Source: Agrypnia vestita (lineage: Eukaryota > Arthropoda > Insecta > Trichoptera > Phryganeidae). Taken from it: 64,000 nt of DNA. The notes under the pieces were generated by a model that made no database searches, was not told where the DNA came from, and saw only the letters and a program-made list of their open reading frames with translations. This document shows positions 55,251 to 64,000 of the stretch, piece by piece. The stretch's first letter is position 1, and each line of letters opens with the position of its first letter. The position numbers and the translations under genes are program-made. Location of the stretch: NCBI GenBank assembly GCA_016648135.1, contig JADDOH010010959.1:1-64000 (forward strand), written 5' to 3'.

Positions 55251-55292
55251 CACCAACATGTTTCAGAAATTACCATTCCATCATTAGGGTGC
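55251..55292 (-). ncRNA. hammerhead-like motif, one core mutation
   Basis: Minus strand: stem I CACC, core CTAATGA (CTGATGA expected), a stem-II-like TGGAA..TTTC segment, GAA, palindromic stem III ACATGT, T, stem I GGTG. Stem I and stem III are perfect and the same as at 56,846-56,885. The change in the conserved G should abolish cleavage. Confidence 0.55.
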
Positions 55293-55367
55293 TGTATAAC
55301 TGTCAAAAAATTGAATGAAATGTCTTTTGTTCCTTGTTTTTCCAAATTATTTGTAAAATTATTTTTT
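55293..55367. other. short AT-rich linker between PLE-type end and LINE fragment
   Basis: No feature seen. Confidence 0.4.
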
Positions 55368-56510
55368 TTAAATATTAAAAAAATATTTTTTAAATAAATC
55401 AAGATCATCTTGTAGCTTCTGACAGTCCTCGAGTGACTTTATGGGTGAAAAAATTTTCATGTCGTCTGCATACAAGATGGTTTGGGAGTTAAGGAAACAA
55501 TTGCCAACATCATTGATATAAACGTTGAATAGTAAGGGTCCCAACAGGCTACCTTGAGGAGCTCCAGATGCGACAGCAACGGTGTTGGATTTGAATCCAG
55601 CAACACCTACTATTGGACTACGGTTAGAGATATACGAAGATATCTAGCGATAAAGATTACCGTGGATATCTGAAGACCCCATGGCAAGAAGTTGTTAACT
55701 AACATTCAAGTCATTTTGAAATAATTAGACATTTGCATTTCGCCTTTGAAAAATATGTTTTATTGCTAATCCGAGATTATTTTTTATTGATTTATGTCTT
55801 TAAAATATCAAAAAAGTATTTACAAAGCAAAAAAACTCATTTACGAACAAAAAATAAAAATATACTAATTTTCCCTAAAAAATGTAGTTAACAACCATTT
55901 TTTCGCCTTTGGAACTCATTTTTAAAGAATAACACCTTTTTAAAATTGGGAAAACACGAACATCAAACAACCCTTTAAATGCTATCCGTTTTTACCATCC
56001 ATTATCCAAAATTACAAAATACCTGGCATGTTAATTAATAATACAAAAATGGCATGTACCATTTAAAATTATTGAAAAATAATATATAAGTACATATTAT
56101 AACAGTCTTCAAATAATATCAAATATGTGACAGTACTGCCAGAGTAAAATTGATATTAACCATAAATATTCCAATCAAATTAAAAGGCGTGTTAATTTCA
56201 GAATGATTGCATGAACATGTTATGATTGAAGATAACATGTTCATGCAATCATTCTAAGGTAACTGATTTGATTTTTATGAAAAAGTGTAGTTAACATGTT
56301 CATCCCTATGATTTGAACATCTTCTAATTATTTTTAAGTTCTGAACTTATTTCCAATGGAAACAGCGTACAATATTTAGTTTAGAGGGCTTATTAACTCG
56401 TTTTTGACAAAAATGTTAGTTAACAACTTCTTGCCTTGGAGTCTTCATCTATCTTCAAAAGCTTGTTGAGAAAGGTTGAGTGATTAATTAACTTTATCGA
56501 AAGCTTTGCT
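55368..56510 (-). pseudogene. Jockey/CR1-type LINE reverse transcriptase, split by an insertion
   Basis: Minus strand. The upstream part (56,447-56,510) reads KAFDKV, then after a small insertion HSTFLNKLLKI, which is RT motif A and what follows. After the 775-bp element it continues at 55,671 with IHGNLYR, a TAG where W is expected, ISSYISNRSPIV, then SGAPQGSLLGPLLFNVYIND (motif B) and the catalytic LYADDMKIF (motif C), and DCQKLQDDLD, to a stop at 55,368. SGxPQGSxLGPLLF and YADD are diagnostic for non-LTR retrotransposons. The pieces join across the insertion without loss apart from the target duplication. Confidence 0.8.
55672..56446. mobile_element. 775-bp TIR element with ATCT duplication, class unknown
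   Basis: Ends GAAGACCCCATGGCAAGAAG and the inverse of the right end GAAGACTCCAAGGCAAGAAG match for about 35 bases through GTTGTTAACTAACATT. ATCT lies on both sides (55,668-55,671 and 56,447-56,450) and the LINE frame resumes correctly when the element and one ATCT are removed, which fixes the boundaries. The interior repeats GTTAAC-containing motifs and has a perfect 24-bp-arm hairpin (56,201-56,256; AGAATGATTGCATGAACATG). No protein motif. I cannot place a 4-bp ATCT duplication with GAAGAC ends in a known superfamily. Confidence 0.78.
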
Positions 56511-56845
56511 ATTTGCTTTTGCTATGATTATTCAATTGAATGATTTTCTGAATTTTCAAATCATTTATTAGAAAATGATCACGGTTTAGACAATAATGTA
56601 GGACTTTCTATTTTACACATGAATAATTTTGGTCTGAAAATGAATAATTTAGAATCATTAGAAATTAGTAAATCATATAATAGTAAACAAAATATTATTA
56701 ATAATCAATTAAATTTAAGTACTATCCCAATTATATTTTTTTTTCAATAATTGCGAGTAATCAAGAACTTCAGCAATAATATTTAAAAATAATTTAGAAA
56801 AACAAGACATTATTCATTTTGATATTTTGACATATATAGGTATAA
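56511..56845. other. AT-rich DNA, probably degraded LINE or PLE
   Basis: Lies between the LINE motif A and the ribozyme-like motif at 56,846; no clear coding remains. Confidence 0.35.
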
Positions 56846-56885
56846 CACCCTGACGATGAAAAGGTTTTTCCGAAACATGTAGGTG
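56846..56885 (+). ncRNA. hammerhead-ribozyme-like motif, complete
   Basis: Stem I CACC (56,846-56,849) and GGTG (56,882-56,885), core CTGACGA (56,850-56,856, fitting CUGANGA), a stem II of GAAAA/TTTTC type, GAA (56,872-56,874), palindromic stem III ACATGT (56,875-56,880) and A at the cleavage site. All conserved core positions are kept. The plan equals 38,386-38,433 with a different stem III sequence, so at least two PLE families are present. An inverted near-copy lies at 55,251-55,292. Confidence 0.62.
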
Positions 56886-57342
56886 TAATTAATCAAATAA
56901 TATAAGTAGATACATACATACAAATAATACAATCTATTTTTTTATTAAAAAATCGATGTTGCTGAACCAATTGAAAAAAAAGAAGATATTTGTAGATTCA
57001 CATTATTTTTGATGTTCCATGCCAGAGACACGATATATATTTTCAGCATCAAAAACGTCATAGTTATGTCAGGATTACGATTTTTTAGTGATATTTATAT
57101 CCTTTTAAATAATATAAGTTGACAGGCCAAAAGTACGCATATAACGCTGATCCATTATTACACGCACTCTAGTAGCGGGCTACGATAAGCAAGAGCGGCA
57201 GGGCGGCACCGCTTGCCGCTCACACTTCGCCGCTCACACTTCGCCGCTCGCCGCTGTTCCCGAACATTAAATTTCGCTCACCGCTCAAGCCTCTGTTTTT
57301 TTTTTCTGTCATTTTTCTTTTTGCATAGATATTGTACAGTTT

Positions 57343-57555
57343 GTGTTGAAGCTCTCCTACAAAACAATGTCAGATAAGAGAAAGTTAACGGATCTCGAGT
57401 GTGAGATTAAAGTGCTAAGTATGACATGTTTGTGGAATGACAGACATAATGATTTTAAAAATAGTGTGATTACGAATAAACTGTGGGAAGAAGTTTTGTA
57501 TAGACATCCTTGTATATTAAAAAAATCGAGTTTCGTTAAATTATTAAACAAATAG
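57343..57555 (+). pseudogene. MADF-like fragment of a transposon protein
   Basis: The likely start is the ATG at 57,367 (MSDKRKLTDLECEIKVL), preceded by an A-rich context. The next part, CLWNDRHNDFKNSVITNKLW then EEV, fits the LWxxxxxDFKxxxxxxxxWxxV segment of the MADF domain (helix 1 end to helix 2). The third helix is missing before the TAG at 57,553. It differs from the fragment at 39,277 but keeps the same spacing from LW to the aromatic of helix 2. Confidence 0.5.
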
Positions 57556-57727
57556 TGGTACTCTCCGTAAACCCTTCTACTCCTGTTTATCGGGTGAACG
57601 TCATATTTCCTCTTGACATTCAATGAATGAAATTTCCATAAATGTCTGACGTTTTCACTTAAAATGAGTATGACGGCACGGCGACTGACAGAAGTTACCG
57701 CTCGGCCGCTTTGCAGCGTAGCCGGCG

Positions 57728-57872
57728 CTTCTCACCGCTTGCCGCTCTGCCGCATTGACGCTCTGACGCTCTGCCGCTCTGCCGCTCTGCCGCTCTGCCG
57801 CTCTGCCGCTCTGCCGCTCTGCCGCTCTGCCGCTCTGCCGCTCGCCGCTCGCCGCTCGCCGCTCGCCGCGCG
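57728..57872. repeat. 8-bp satellite (CTCTGCCG)n passing into (CTCGCCG)n
   Basis: About nine copies of CTCTGCCG follow two CTCTGACG-like copies, then four copies of the 7-mer CTCGCCG. It is the right subterminal region of the element at 57,160-57,895. A shorter CTCGCCG array occurs at 21,764. Confidence 0.85.
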
Positions 57873-57895
57873 TATCGTACCCGGGGCCTTAGACA

Positions 57896-58849
57896 ATGCA
57901 GAAACAGAATTAAACACGATTTTCAATCGAACTATCATGGACAACAATTCATAGATTTTAAAATAAATTGCTCAAAAGCTCGCGCATTGCCCCTTGTCAA
58001 ATGTGGTCGACGGTAAAAATATTAATACAACTTGTTCCACCAAATGACGGATGTCCGATGACGGTCCGTACACATATTTTAAAATGTCATTTCGTTTCAT
58101 TACATATGTATCGTTGTTTTGCTAGGTGTGAAAAAGTTGCTGATAGAATTATGCGCCGTTGGATTGTATCTTTTGTTTAAAAAATGCAATTACACGCGAA
58201 TTTGTCTGTCTGACAGCTGAATTACTGCGGCGCATGACTGCGTAGTGTAGTGTAGTGCAGCGTGCTGGGATGAAGGCGGAAAATGTCACATGGGTCATAC
58301 ATTTTCAGATGCATTAAACATTTGGTTATTTCTTTGCCTTTTAATCGCAAAGTTTTTCTGTTTGGATATCTTCTCATACATTATTTATATTGCTTGTAAA
58401 TACGTTTAATATCAATATTAATTTCTCCCTACACGATACTCCGCTAGATTGACGGCGATCAAAGTATTCTGTTCTTACATCGTATTTCAAAGTATTTCAA
58501 AATTTCTTTGTTTTTAGGAGAATTGACATAAAATTTTATATTGATATGGTGCCATTTTCACAAACAAATTACCTCAAAGACATTTGTCTTCACTAATGAC
58601 GCATTTCAAGAATCATAAAACTTTGTAAAAATCATTTAAATTATCGTAATAATCCTTTATGAGGAGTACAATAAAATAGAAAACTTTTTCTCACAAACTC
58701 TTTCATTTATATTTTTATATTATTAGTCTATTATCTTTGTAACCTTTTTTATTTAAAAAAATAATTGCTCTACTATAGAATATCCAAAAACACCGTACAA
58801 GGATCCACCTTAATGATGAAATATTTAGTTTAATAAAAAAATTAATAAA
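57896..58849. other. no recognised feature
   Basis: Mixed then AT-rich DNA; a short TAGTG repeat at 58,245. No gene recognised. Confidence 0.4.
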
Positions 58850-59420
58850 TTATTTCTGTACCGTTTGACCGATCTGACTCAAATTTTGCACACATATTTT
58901 TAGGGACCCGCTGGGTAACATAGATGACATTTCCTCCCTCAGTCTTTCCCCCCCCCCGCCCTTGATATATTTTCCATACATATCTGTACCGTTTGAGCGA
59001 TCGGACCCAAATTTTGCATACTTATATTTTAGGACTGGCGTATAACAAAAGCGACATTTCCCACCTCCCCGTTTACCCCCCCTCCTCCCCTGATATATTT
59101 TATGCTTATTATTATCAGGACCCGGCGGGTAATATAGGCGGCATTACCCCCTCCCCTCCCCCTGATATATTTTCCATGCAAATCTGTTGCGTTCGACCGA
59201 TCAGACCCAAATTTTGCATACATTTTCCTGAAGACCCGGCGGAAAAAATAGGCCACATTCCTCTCCTGGATTTTCCATTAGTCCCAGCCCTGATTAAATG
59301 GAATTTAATTTTCTGTTTATCAGAGGTTTTGCGAAACAGTGCAACGTTTGTTTCTCTCCACAAATTTATTTTCAACTTAATCCTTAACCCTGCAAAGCTG
59401 GATAGAACAGCTCGTCTAAA
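58850..59420 (-). repeat. ~130-bp tandem-repeat element, locus 5 (inverted)
   Basis: Four units with ACCGTTTGACCGATCTGACT-type cores and C-rich runs, then the far end TTAACCCTGCAAAGCTGGAT and AGAACAGCTCG, a diverged form of the CCGGGTACGAACAGCTAG end at 22,755. The GTCTGTCTG tail is missing. More diverged than the other loci. Confidence 0.7.
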
Positions 59421-60359
59421 ATAAAATCTCTGATAGCTAAGTATATAAAATACATCTAAACAGTCTTTAATCTCTACAGTGTAATTCTCTCGTATGTTCT
59501 CTCAAGATTATGGTATTCTTACTAGAAGAATCTTGTTAAAAATATAAATCCGGCAAACTTTGTTATTTTTAAATTCCTTCATGGAGTACACGTTATTGAA
59601 TGTTTACTTTGTACGACTTTTAATTATTAACTTTTTTGAATTTCAATGTCACCCCGAAAAGCGACGCGGGCGAATTTGCTTTTTATTCCTCCCAAATTGG
59701 AGTCCCCTTTAAGAGTGCCAAAAGGCTGGACCGTTTAGGCAATTAGACGAATGTGTGGCGCGGCGGTTTACATTTTGTCACCCTCATTATTTTCATTTTC
59801 CAACGTACGACGCCAACCTGCGTTGTTTTTCGAGTGCGCCATGAATAATGTATCTCGTTTGCGGACGCATTGCTTGCTCGCGGCTTAGTCCCACGTGCGT
59901 TTCGACGTTTAATTAATCCTAAGATATTTTGATGTCACGCATTTTACTGTCAGAACTACAAATTGAGTAATCAATCTTAATTAACCCGTCGCAGCATCAA
60001 AGTCTCGTTCGTGAGCAGCTTCATCAGCAACCGTAGTCAGAATGCTCCGGCCGAGTGGACAGCACATTCTGATTCTCTGATTACTATTTATCTTTTAAGC
60101 GTGTACTATGTATTTACCTATTTATAAAATAGTGCCGACGTAAAAATAACTGCAAAATGTTTACCTCAGCACGGGCACAGCCCAGTGAGACTGAAATTAT
60201 GAATACAACGCGTATAACAATTTATGTTTAAAAATAAAAGTTATCAATTTTATTCAGTTTTATAATAATATTATATCCTTATATATAATATTGTATCGTT
60301 TACTCGGATATATATAATGAGAGGAAACTTTTCGATGAAGGAGTTAGAATATATAGTAT
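59421..60359. other. unclassified stretch with a candidate conserved non-coding block
   Basis: Bases 59,650-59,940 have higher GC content, no long frame, and blocks such as GGACCGTTTAGGCAATTAGA and TTTAATTAATCC with homeodomain-like cores (TAATTA). I note it only as a candidate regulatory region. Confidence 0.25.
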
Positions 60360-60899
60360 ACAGGGTTATTAGTAAAACATTAATAACCTCGCAGGACTAT
60401 ATTCCTGCCTTGATTATGAGTCGAAAATGTTCAAGCTATTATGACCTAATATCAATAGTTATGGAGATATGCGACATCAAAGTTTGCATTTTTTTCCAAT
60501 ATTTCTTACTTATTTTTTGTAAAACGCTGGACTACCATTACAGTAACTTATATCAGATATGAAAAATTCATTCCCTTTAATACAAGTCAAATAAAATAAT
60601 AAAAACCTTCGAATTCCAATTGGAAAACATTCCAATCGGAAAATTTTCAGAGTCTTTATCATTTTATTTAACTTGTATTGAAACGAATGAATTTTTCGTA
60701 ATCGATATTAGTTACTGTAATGATAGTCCAGCGTTTTACAAAAAATAAGTCAGAAATATTGGAAAAAAAATGCAAACTTTGATGTCGCATATCTCCATAA
60801 CTATTGATATTAGGTCATTATAGATTGAACATTTTCGACTCATAATAAAAGCAGAAATATAGTCCTGCGAGGTTATTAATGTTTTAGAAATAACCCTGT
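60360..60899. mobile_element. 540-bp foldback MITE with ~255-bp arms
   Basis: Nearly the whole element is an inverted repeat: left arm 60,360-60,615, right arm 60,645-60,899, with only a ~30-base centre. The arms begin ACAGGGTTATT and share AACATTAATAACCTCGCAGG, ATTATGAGTCGAAAATGTTC and GGAGATATGCGACATCAAAG. GTAT flanks both sides (60,356-60,359 and 60,900-60,903), a possible 4-bp duplication. The 81-codon frame across the left arm is incidental. Confidence 0.82.
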
Positions 60900-60903
60900 G
60901 TAT

Positions 60904-63692
60904 ACCTAAATATACAAGTGAAATATAATTTTTTTAGACATACAATAAGATCGAGCCTTGGTCGGGATTCAATTTATGACGTAATAAATAAATTGATTGC
61001 GCTCGCAATTAATTTCCAACGATTACCTCTAAATTGTAAAAGATTAGTGACACTAATATCGTAAGTGCTAAATATTTTCCCGCAATACATTATACGCTTT
61101 AATTTTATGGACGTATCGCGCGTCTCGCGGTGCTCATTCCAAGTTGAGCGCTGAGCGCTGAGCAGTCGTTAAGTTTCATTATACCATCCATCCACCGTTA
61201 TATTATTTACTGTTCTGGATCTTGCCGGCGAAGTCTATTATTTATATATTTCATATTTAAATCACGAAGATTGTTTCGTTCTCGCCGCTATCGGGGAATT
61301 AGCAGTGAACGCTCTCCGTTACTTTTGGAGAATACACATAAAAAATGCGCTCGCACGGTTGGTTAACACGAGAAAACGCTTCAAAATGTCGAGAGTTCGC
61401 GGAATGTTGTATTTTTGGCGAATACCAAAGCGCTCGAAGGCATCGAGTGGAAAATTGTTTCGGCGCAATTCTATTGTTCATCGAGAATTTTGGAAAGTGG
61501 ATGGATGCCCATTTTCTTCGTATTAGGATTTACATTAAAATATCCAATATTTTGGCAGATTATATCCTATGTCTGTGTTAGCGACATCGCCGTCATCTTC
61601 AGTCGGGTTACAATTATATTCATGCGAGGCACAACGGCCTGGGGAACCATTTACCTTCAGAAGTCTGGTTGTGTTCCAGTCATGGTGTACCTCGCGATGG
61701 TGGAGGTATACTCATTACTATACGAAAATGTGTGACGAAGCAAGGACGCCATGACTATCCGTAAATGTCTAACTAACGTTTTGACACTTTTTAGAAATAC
61801 GCATTTTCTAAGAGCTTCTACACTCCTGTATGTACATACTAAAATGAAATGATGCCCTGTAAGGTTCCGGTACCAAGATAAAGAATTCACAAATTCGGTA
61901 CCCACACGACTCATACCTACGTATGTAAAACGAATTAATTAATTTTTTTTTTAAATTACCCATAAAAACCAAGTTTTACAATACTCCCTTTCTCATTTTC
62001 GGGATTCGTGTCTACCATATGCGTCGGAATCTTCACACAACTTACTGAATTGTATGAAAAAACCATAAAAATTTGAAAAATCCAAAATTATACTATAATT
62101 ATTGTTTTTTAACGAAAATTTTATAGATCTTCTTGATCGTCGCTACGAGTGTACTTGCAAAGTTTCAGCTCGATTGGATCACGGGAAAAGGGTTAAAAAT
62201 CGATCCAAAGTTTTTTCGTCAGACAAGCAGACGCCACGAGTTAAAAGAAAGGAAGTAATGACATATACCTACCATATTGTACACTAAGTACAAATTTAAC
62301 TTTAATATAAGAAAAATAAACATTTCTTTTTCACTTCTTTCCATCTCGGTAAACTGTACAAATGAAATAAACACACATGCTCTGACGCACGCCGCGATAG
62401 CTGCGAGAGTACTAATTACGTAGTACTCGATTTTTTTTAATTTCCCTTACAGGAACAGTATTTAATTTCGATTAATTTTCAAGTTTTGTTTTGTGGAGAG
62501 AGAATAACTTTTAAACATGGAGACACTCAAATTTTCAAACATAAAAATGCGCCCATTACGTAAGCACAAACATAAACTGTGTAACCCAAATATAAACTGC
62601 GTTATTAATAAAAACTCTCCATCAAATTCGCAGATACAAAGGACTATCCTTTTTAAAAATGCAAATTTGCGGGAACAATGCAAAATATATTACACATCTG
62701 CGATGCTAGCTACGTCATTTTCATCTCCCAGACTCTCAATCTTTATTATTTTGTAACTCTTTTATAATTTCAGCGATATTGGCAAAATATGTTTTTGACG
62801 GACACGTTCAAAACGTAATGAATAACAATTTTTATATTCTGCTGCCATACCCGATGAGTTAAAAACTGATTGCTGTTTTTCATTCAAACTCTGGTTTTCA
62901 TTATTAAACTAGCGACTCTTCTCAACAGGTATTGCCATTGTATTTGCCGAAGAGAAATAAACAATAGAGAAGACGAATCAGTGGATAAATTGTCATTTAC
63001 TGTATTTCTCGATGTCTTTCAAAACACACTCCATTGTTATTCAGTAGCCCATTAATTGAGGTCTGCCGCATTAAATACTTTTCCTGCCATTAACGCCGAG
63101 CAACATAGCATTAAACACACAGTTGTCACGCCGGTACAAATTTATTATAATTATTCACATTCGTTATTGAATGAAACAACACGTCAGATTCTCTCTTTCT
63201 CTCAGCCGTACGTGCTTTCTTTATTTTTTCTTAATTTATTTTTTTGGCCCAAGAAGTGTACCACAAATCACAATTATTATTTACACACGTCGGCTTCTTT
63301 TTGCGCCACGCGCTCATTATTCTAGACACTTTGCAATACATAATAATTTATTATGATAGGCCCCATTTTCTTGAATTTCAGGTCAATTCGTTGGAAATTA
63401 ATGAAACAGATTGCGGACTAAAGTGACTCGTATTTGGAGCGCATTTTCAGCATCAAAAATTCGATGCATAGTAAATTTTTAACATTTTTTTCCAGAACAT
63501 ATTAGATATATAATAGAAATAAAAAGTATTATAATTTCATATTGCGAAATACTTGTCTCTATGATAGAAAGTTAAATTGAAATATATAAATATATAATTT
63601 ATAAATCATACGAAAGTGAAAGTCGAAAGAAGGAATATAAGGAGAATCTGGACAGAGGAGCTGCTAGTTTGCTTTTATTGGTTTATTAGTGA
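60904..63692. other. long stretch without recognised genes
   Basis: Overlapping frames at 61,299-61,735 on both strands have no known motif. Bases 62,120-62,225 (CTTGCAAAGTTTCAGCTCGA then TTGGATCACGGG and GTCAGACAAGCAGAC) recall the 'fits-any-gene' tails of dispersed retroelements, similar in style to the GACAGACAGAC end of the tandem-repeat family, so a retroelement remnant is possible there. Otherwise AT-rich. Confidence 0.35.
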
Positions 63693-64000
63693 AAGGTAAC
63701 CAGAATTATTCAATTGCTACATACTATCGACGAGATGAGAGAAGAAATGAGAGATAAGCCCAGCGTGAGAATCCAAGGACAAAAAATTGACATAATTAGA
63801 TATGCCGACGACATTGCATTACTTGCGGAGTCGGAACAAGAGTTGAACGAGGCCCTGAGACAGATGGAAAGTATTTTGGCAACTAACTACAACATGAAAA
63901 TAAACAAAGATAAAACACAGTGCATTGGAAGAGAAGACGTACCTACAAATATTGTTTTGAGTGGCTATCAAACAAGTGAAATAATTCACATATTTGGGCA
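63693..64000 (+). pseudogene. RTE/BovB- or Jockey-type LINE reverse transcriptase, continues past the window
   Basis: An open frame runs from just after TGA (63,690) to the window end, 102 codons. It contains PSVRIQGQKIDIIRYADDIA (catalytic YADD, motif C), LLAESEQELNEALRQME (helix after it), and NMKINKDKTQCI (motif D, LKINxxKTxxM). These are the palm and thumb motifs of non-LTR reverse transcriptases; the sequence style is that of insect endonuclease-reverse transcriptases of the RTE group. Motifs A and B upstream are absent, so the element is 5'-truncated or rearranged here. The rest of the protein would lie to the right. Confidence 0.78.

Larger units (their letters stand above)
57160..57895 (+). 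mobile_element. GC-ended DNA element with MADF fragment and satellite
   Basis: The left part (GCGGGCTACGATAAGC.. with GAGCGGCAGG, then CGCTCACACTTCGC repeats) and right part (inverse GGCCCCGGGTACGATACGC with GCGGCGAGCGG) are loosely inverted. Both ends are packed with CCGCT-type motifs. TTA follows the right end. A MADF-like frame lies between. GC-rich subterminal repeats, GGCC.. end and MADF protein together fit an ISL2EU/PIF-like element, but the left boundary is uncertain. Confidence 0.5.

Noticed and set aside
61299..61735. set of overlapping 60-106-codon frames as a gene
   Set aside because: Frames on both strands and in several phases overlap, with no recognised domain.

Overview
The window looks like nuclear DNA from an arthropod, most likely an insect. 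It is AT-rich, has no bacterial-type gene arrays, and is crowded with decayed mobile elements: mariner, hAT, PIF/Harbinger and pogo-type DNA transposons, Penelope-like retroelements (PLEs) with hammerhead-ribozyme-like ends, RTE- and Jockey/CR1-like LINEs, tRNA-derived SINEs and LTRs. I recognise no host protein-coding exon. The long open frames are either pieces of mobile elements or lie in GC-rich patches where stop codons are rare. The window could be intergenic or the inside of a very large intron. The best hint of a host gene is a GC-rich block at about 20,841-21,179 that ends in a consensus splice donor and could be a first, non-coding exon.

Layout. 0-10 kb: a short PLE-like reading-frame start (474), a hairpin MITE (1,521), a 145-bp Harbinger-type MITE (3,600), a ~130-bp tandem-repeat element (6,036), a complete 587-bp hAT with an 8-bp target duplication (7,869) and a ~490-bp tandem duplication carrying a palindrome (8,575). 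10-20 kb: a hAT transposase relic split by a 1,290-bp element with 24-bp perfect inverted ends (11,669-12,958), two SINE copies, two more tandem-repeat elements, and a mariner with intact boundaries but broken transposase (19,241-20,373). 20-30 kb: GC-rich islands, a Harbinger transposase relic (24,160), a probable LTR (25,871), a pogo-type MITE (28,028) and a solo Gypsy-type LTR (29,153). 30-40 kb: PLE ends, a small mariner-like MITE, a nested inverted duplication (34,441), a hAT inserted in a Harbinger MITE (35,356-36,390), a further Harbinger MITE, and an element carrying a MADF domain (38,973). 40-50 kb: two pieces of a PLE GIY-YIG endonuclease separated by 1.5 kb, a tRNA-Ser-like sequence and a 5'-truncated LINE. 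50-64 kb: a long palindromic element, several Harbinger-type MITEs, a LINE reverse transcriptase split by a 775-bp element, a second MADF-carrying element with an 8-bp GC-rich satellite, a 540-bp foldback element, and an RTE-like reverse transcriptase fragment running off the right end.

The most interesting signal is the set of hammerhead-ribozyme-like motifs. Two of them (38,386-38,433 and 56,846-56,885) keep the conserved core, a stem II, a loop-less palindromic stem III and a matching stem I. This is the minimal type expected at PLE ends, and one lies about 50 bases before a short reading frame whose first residues recur at position 474. Several DNA elements with clear boundaries also match no superfamily I can name.

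All identifications are from reading the sequence. No database search, folding or alignment program was run, and percent identities were not measured.
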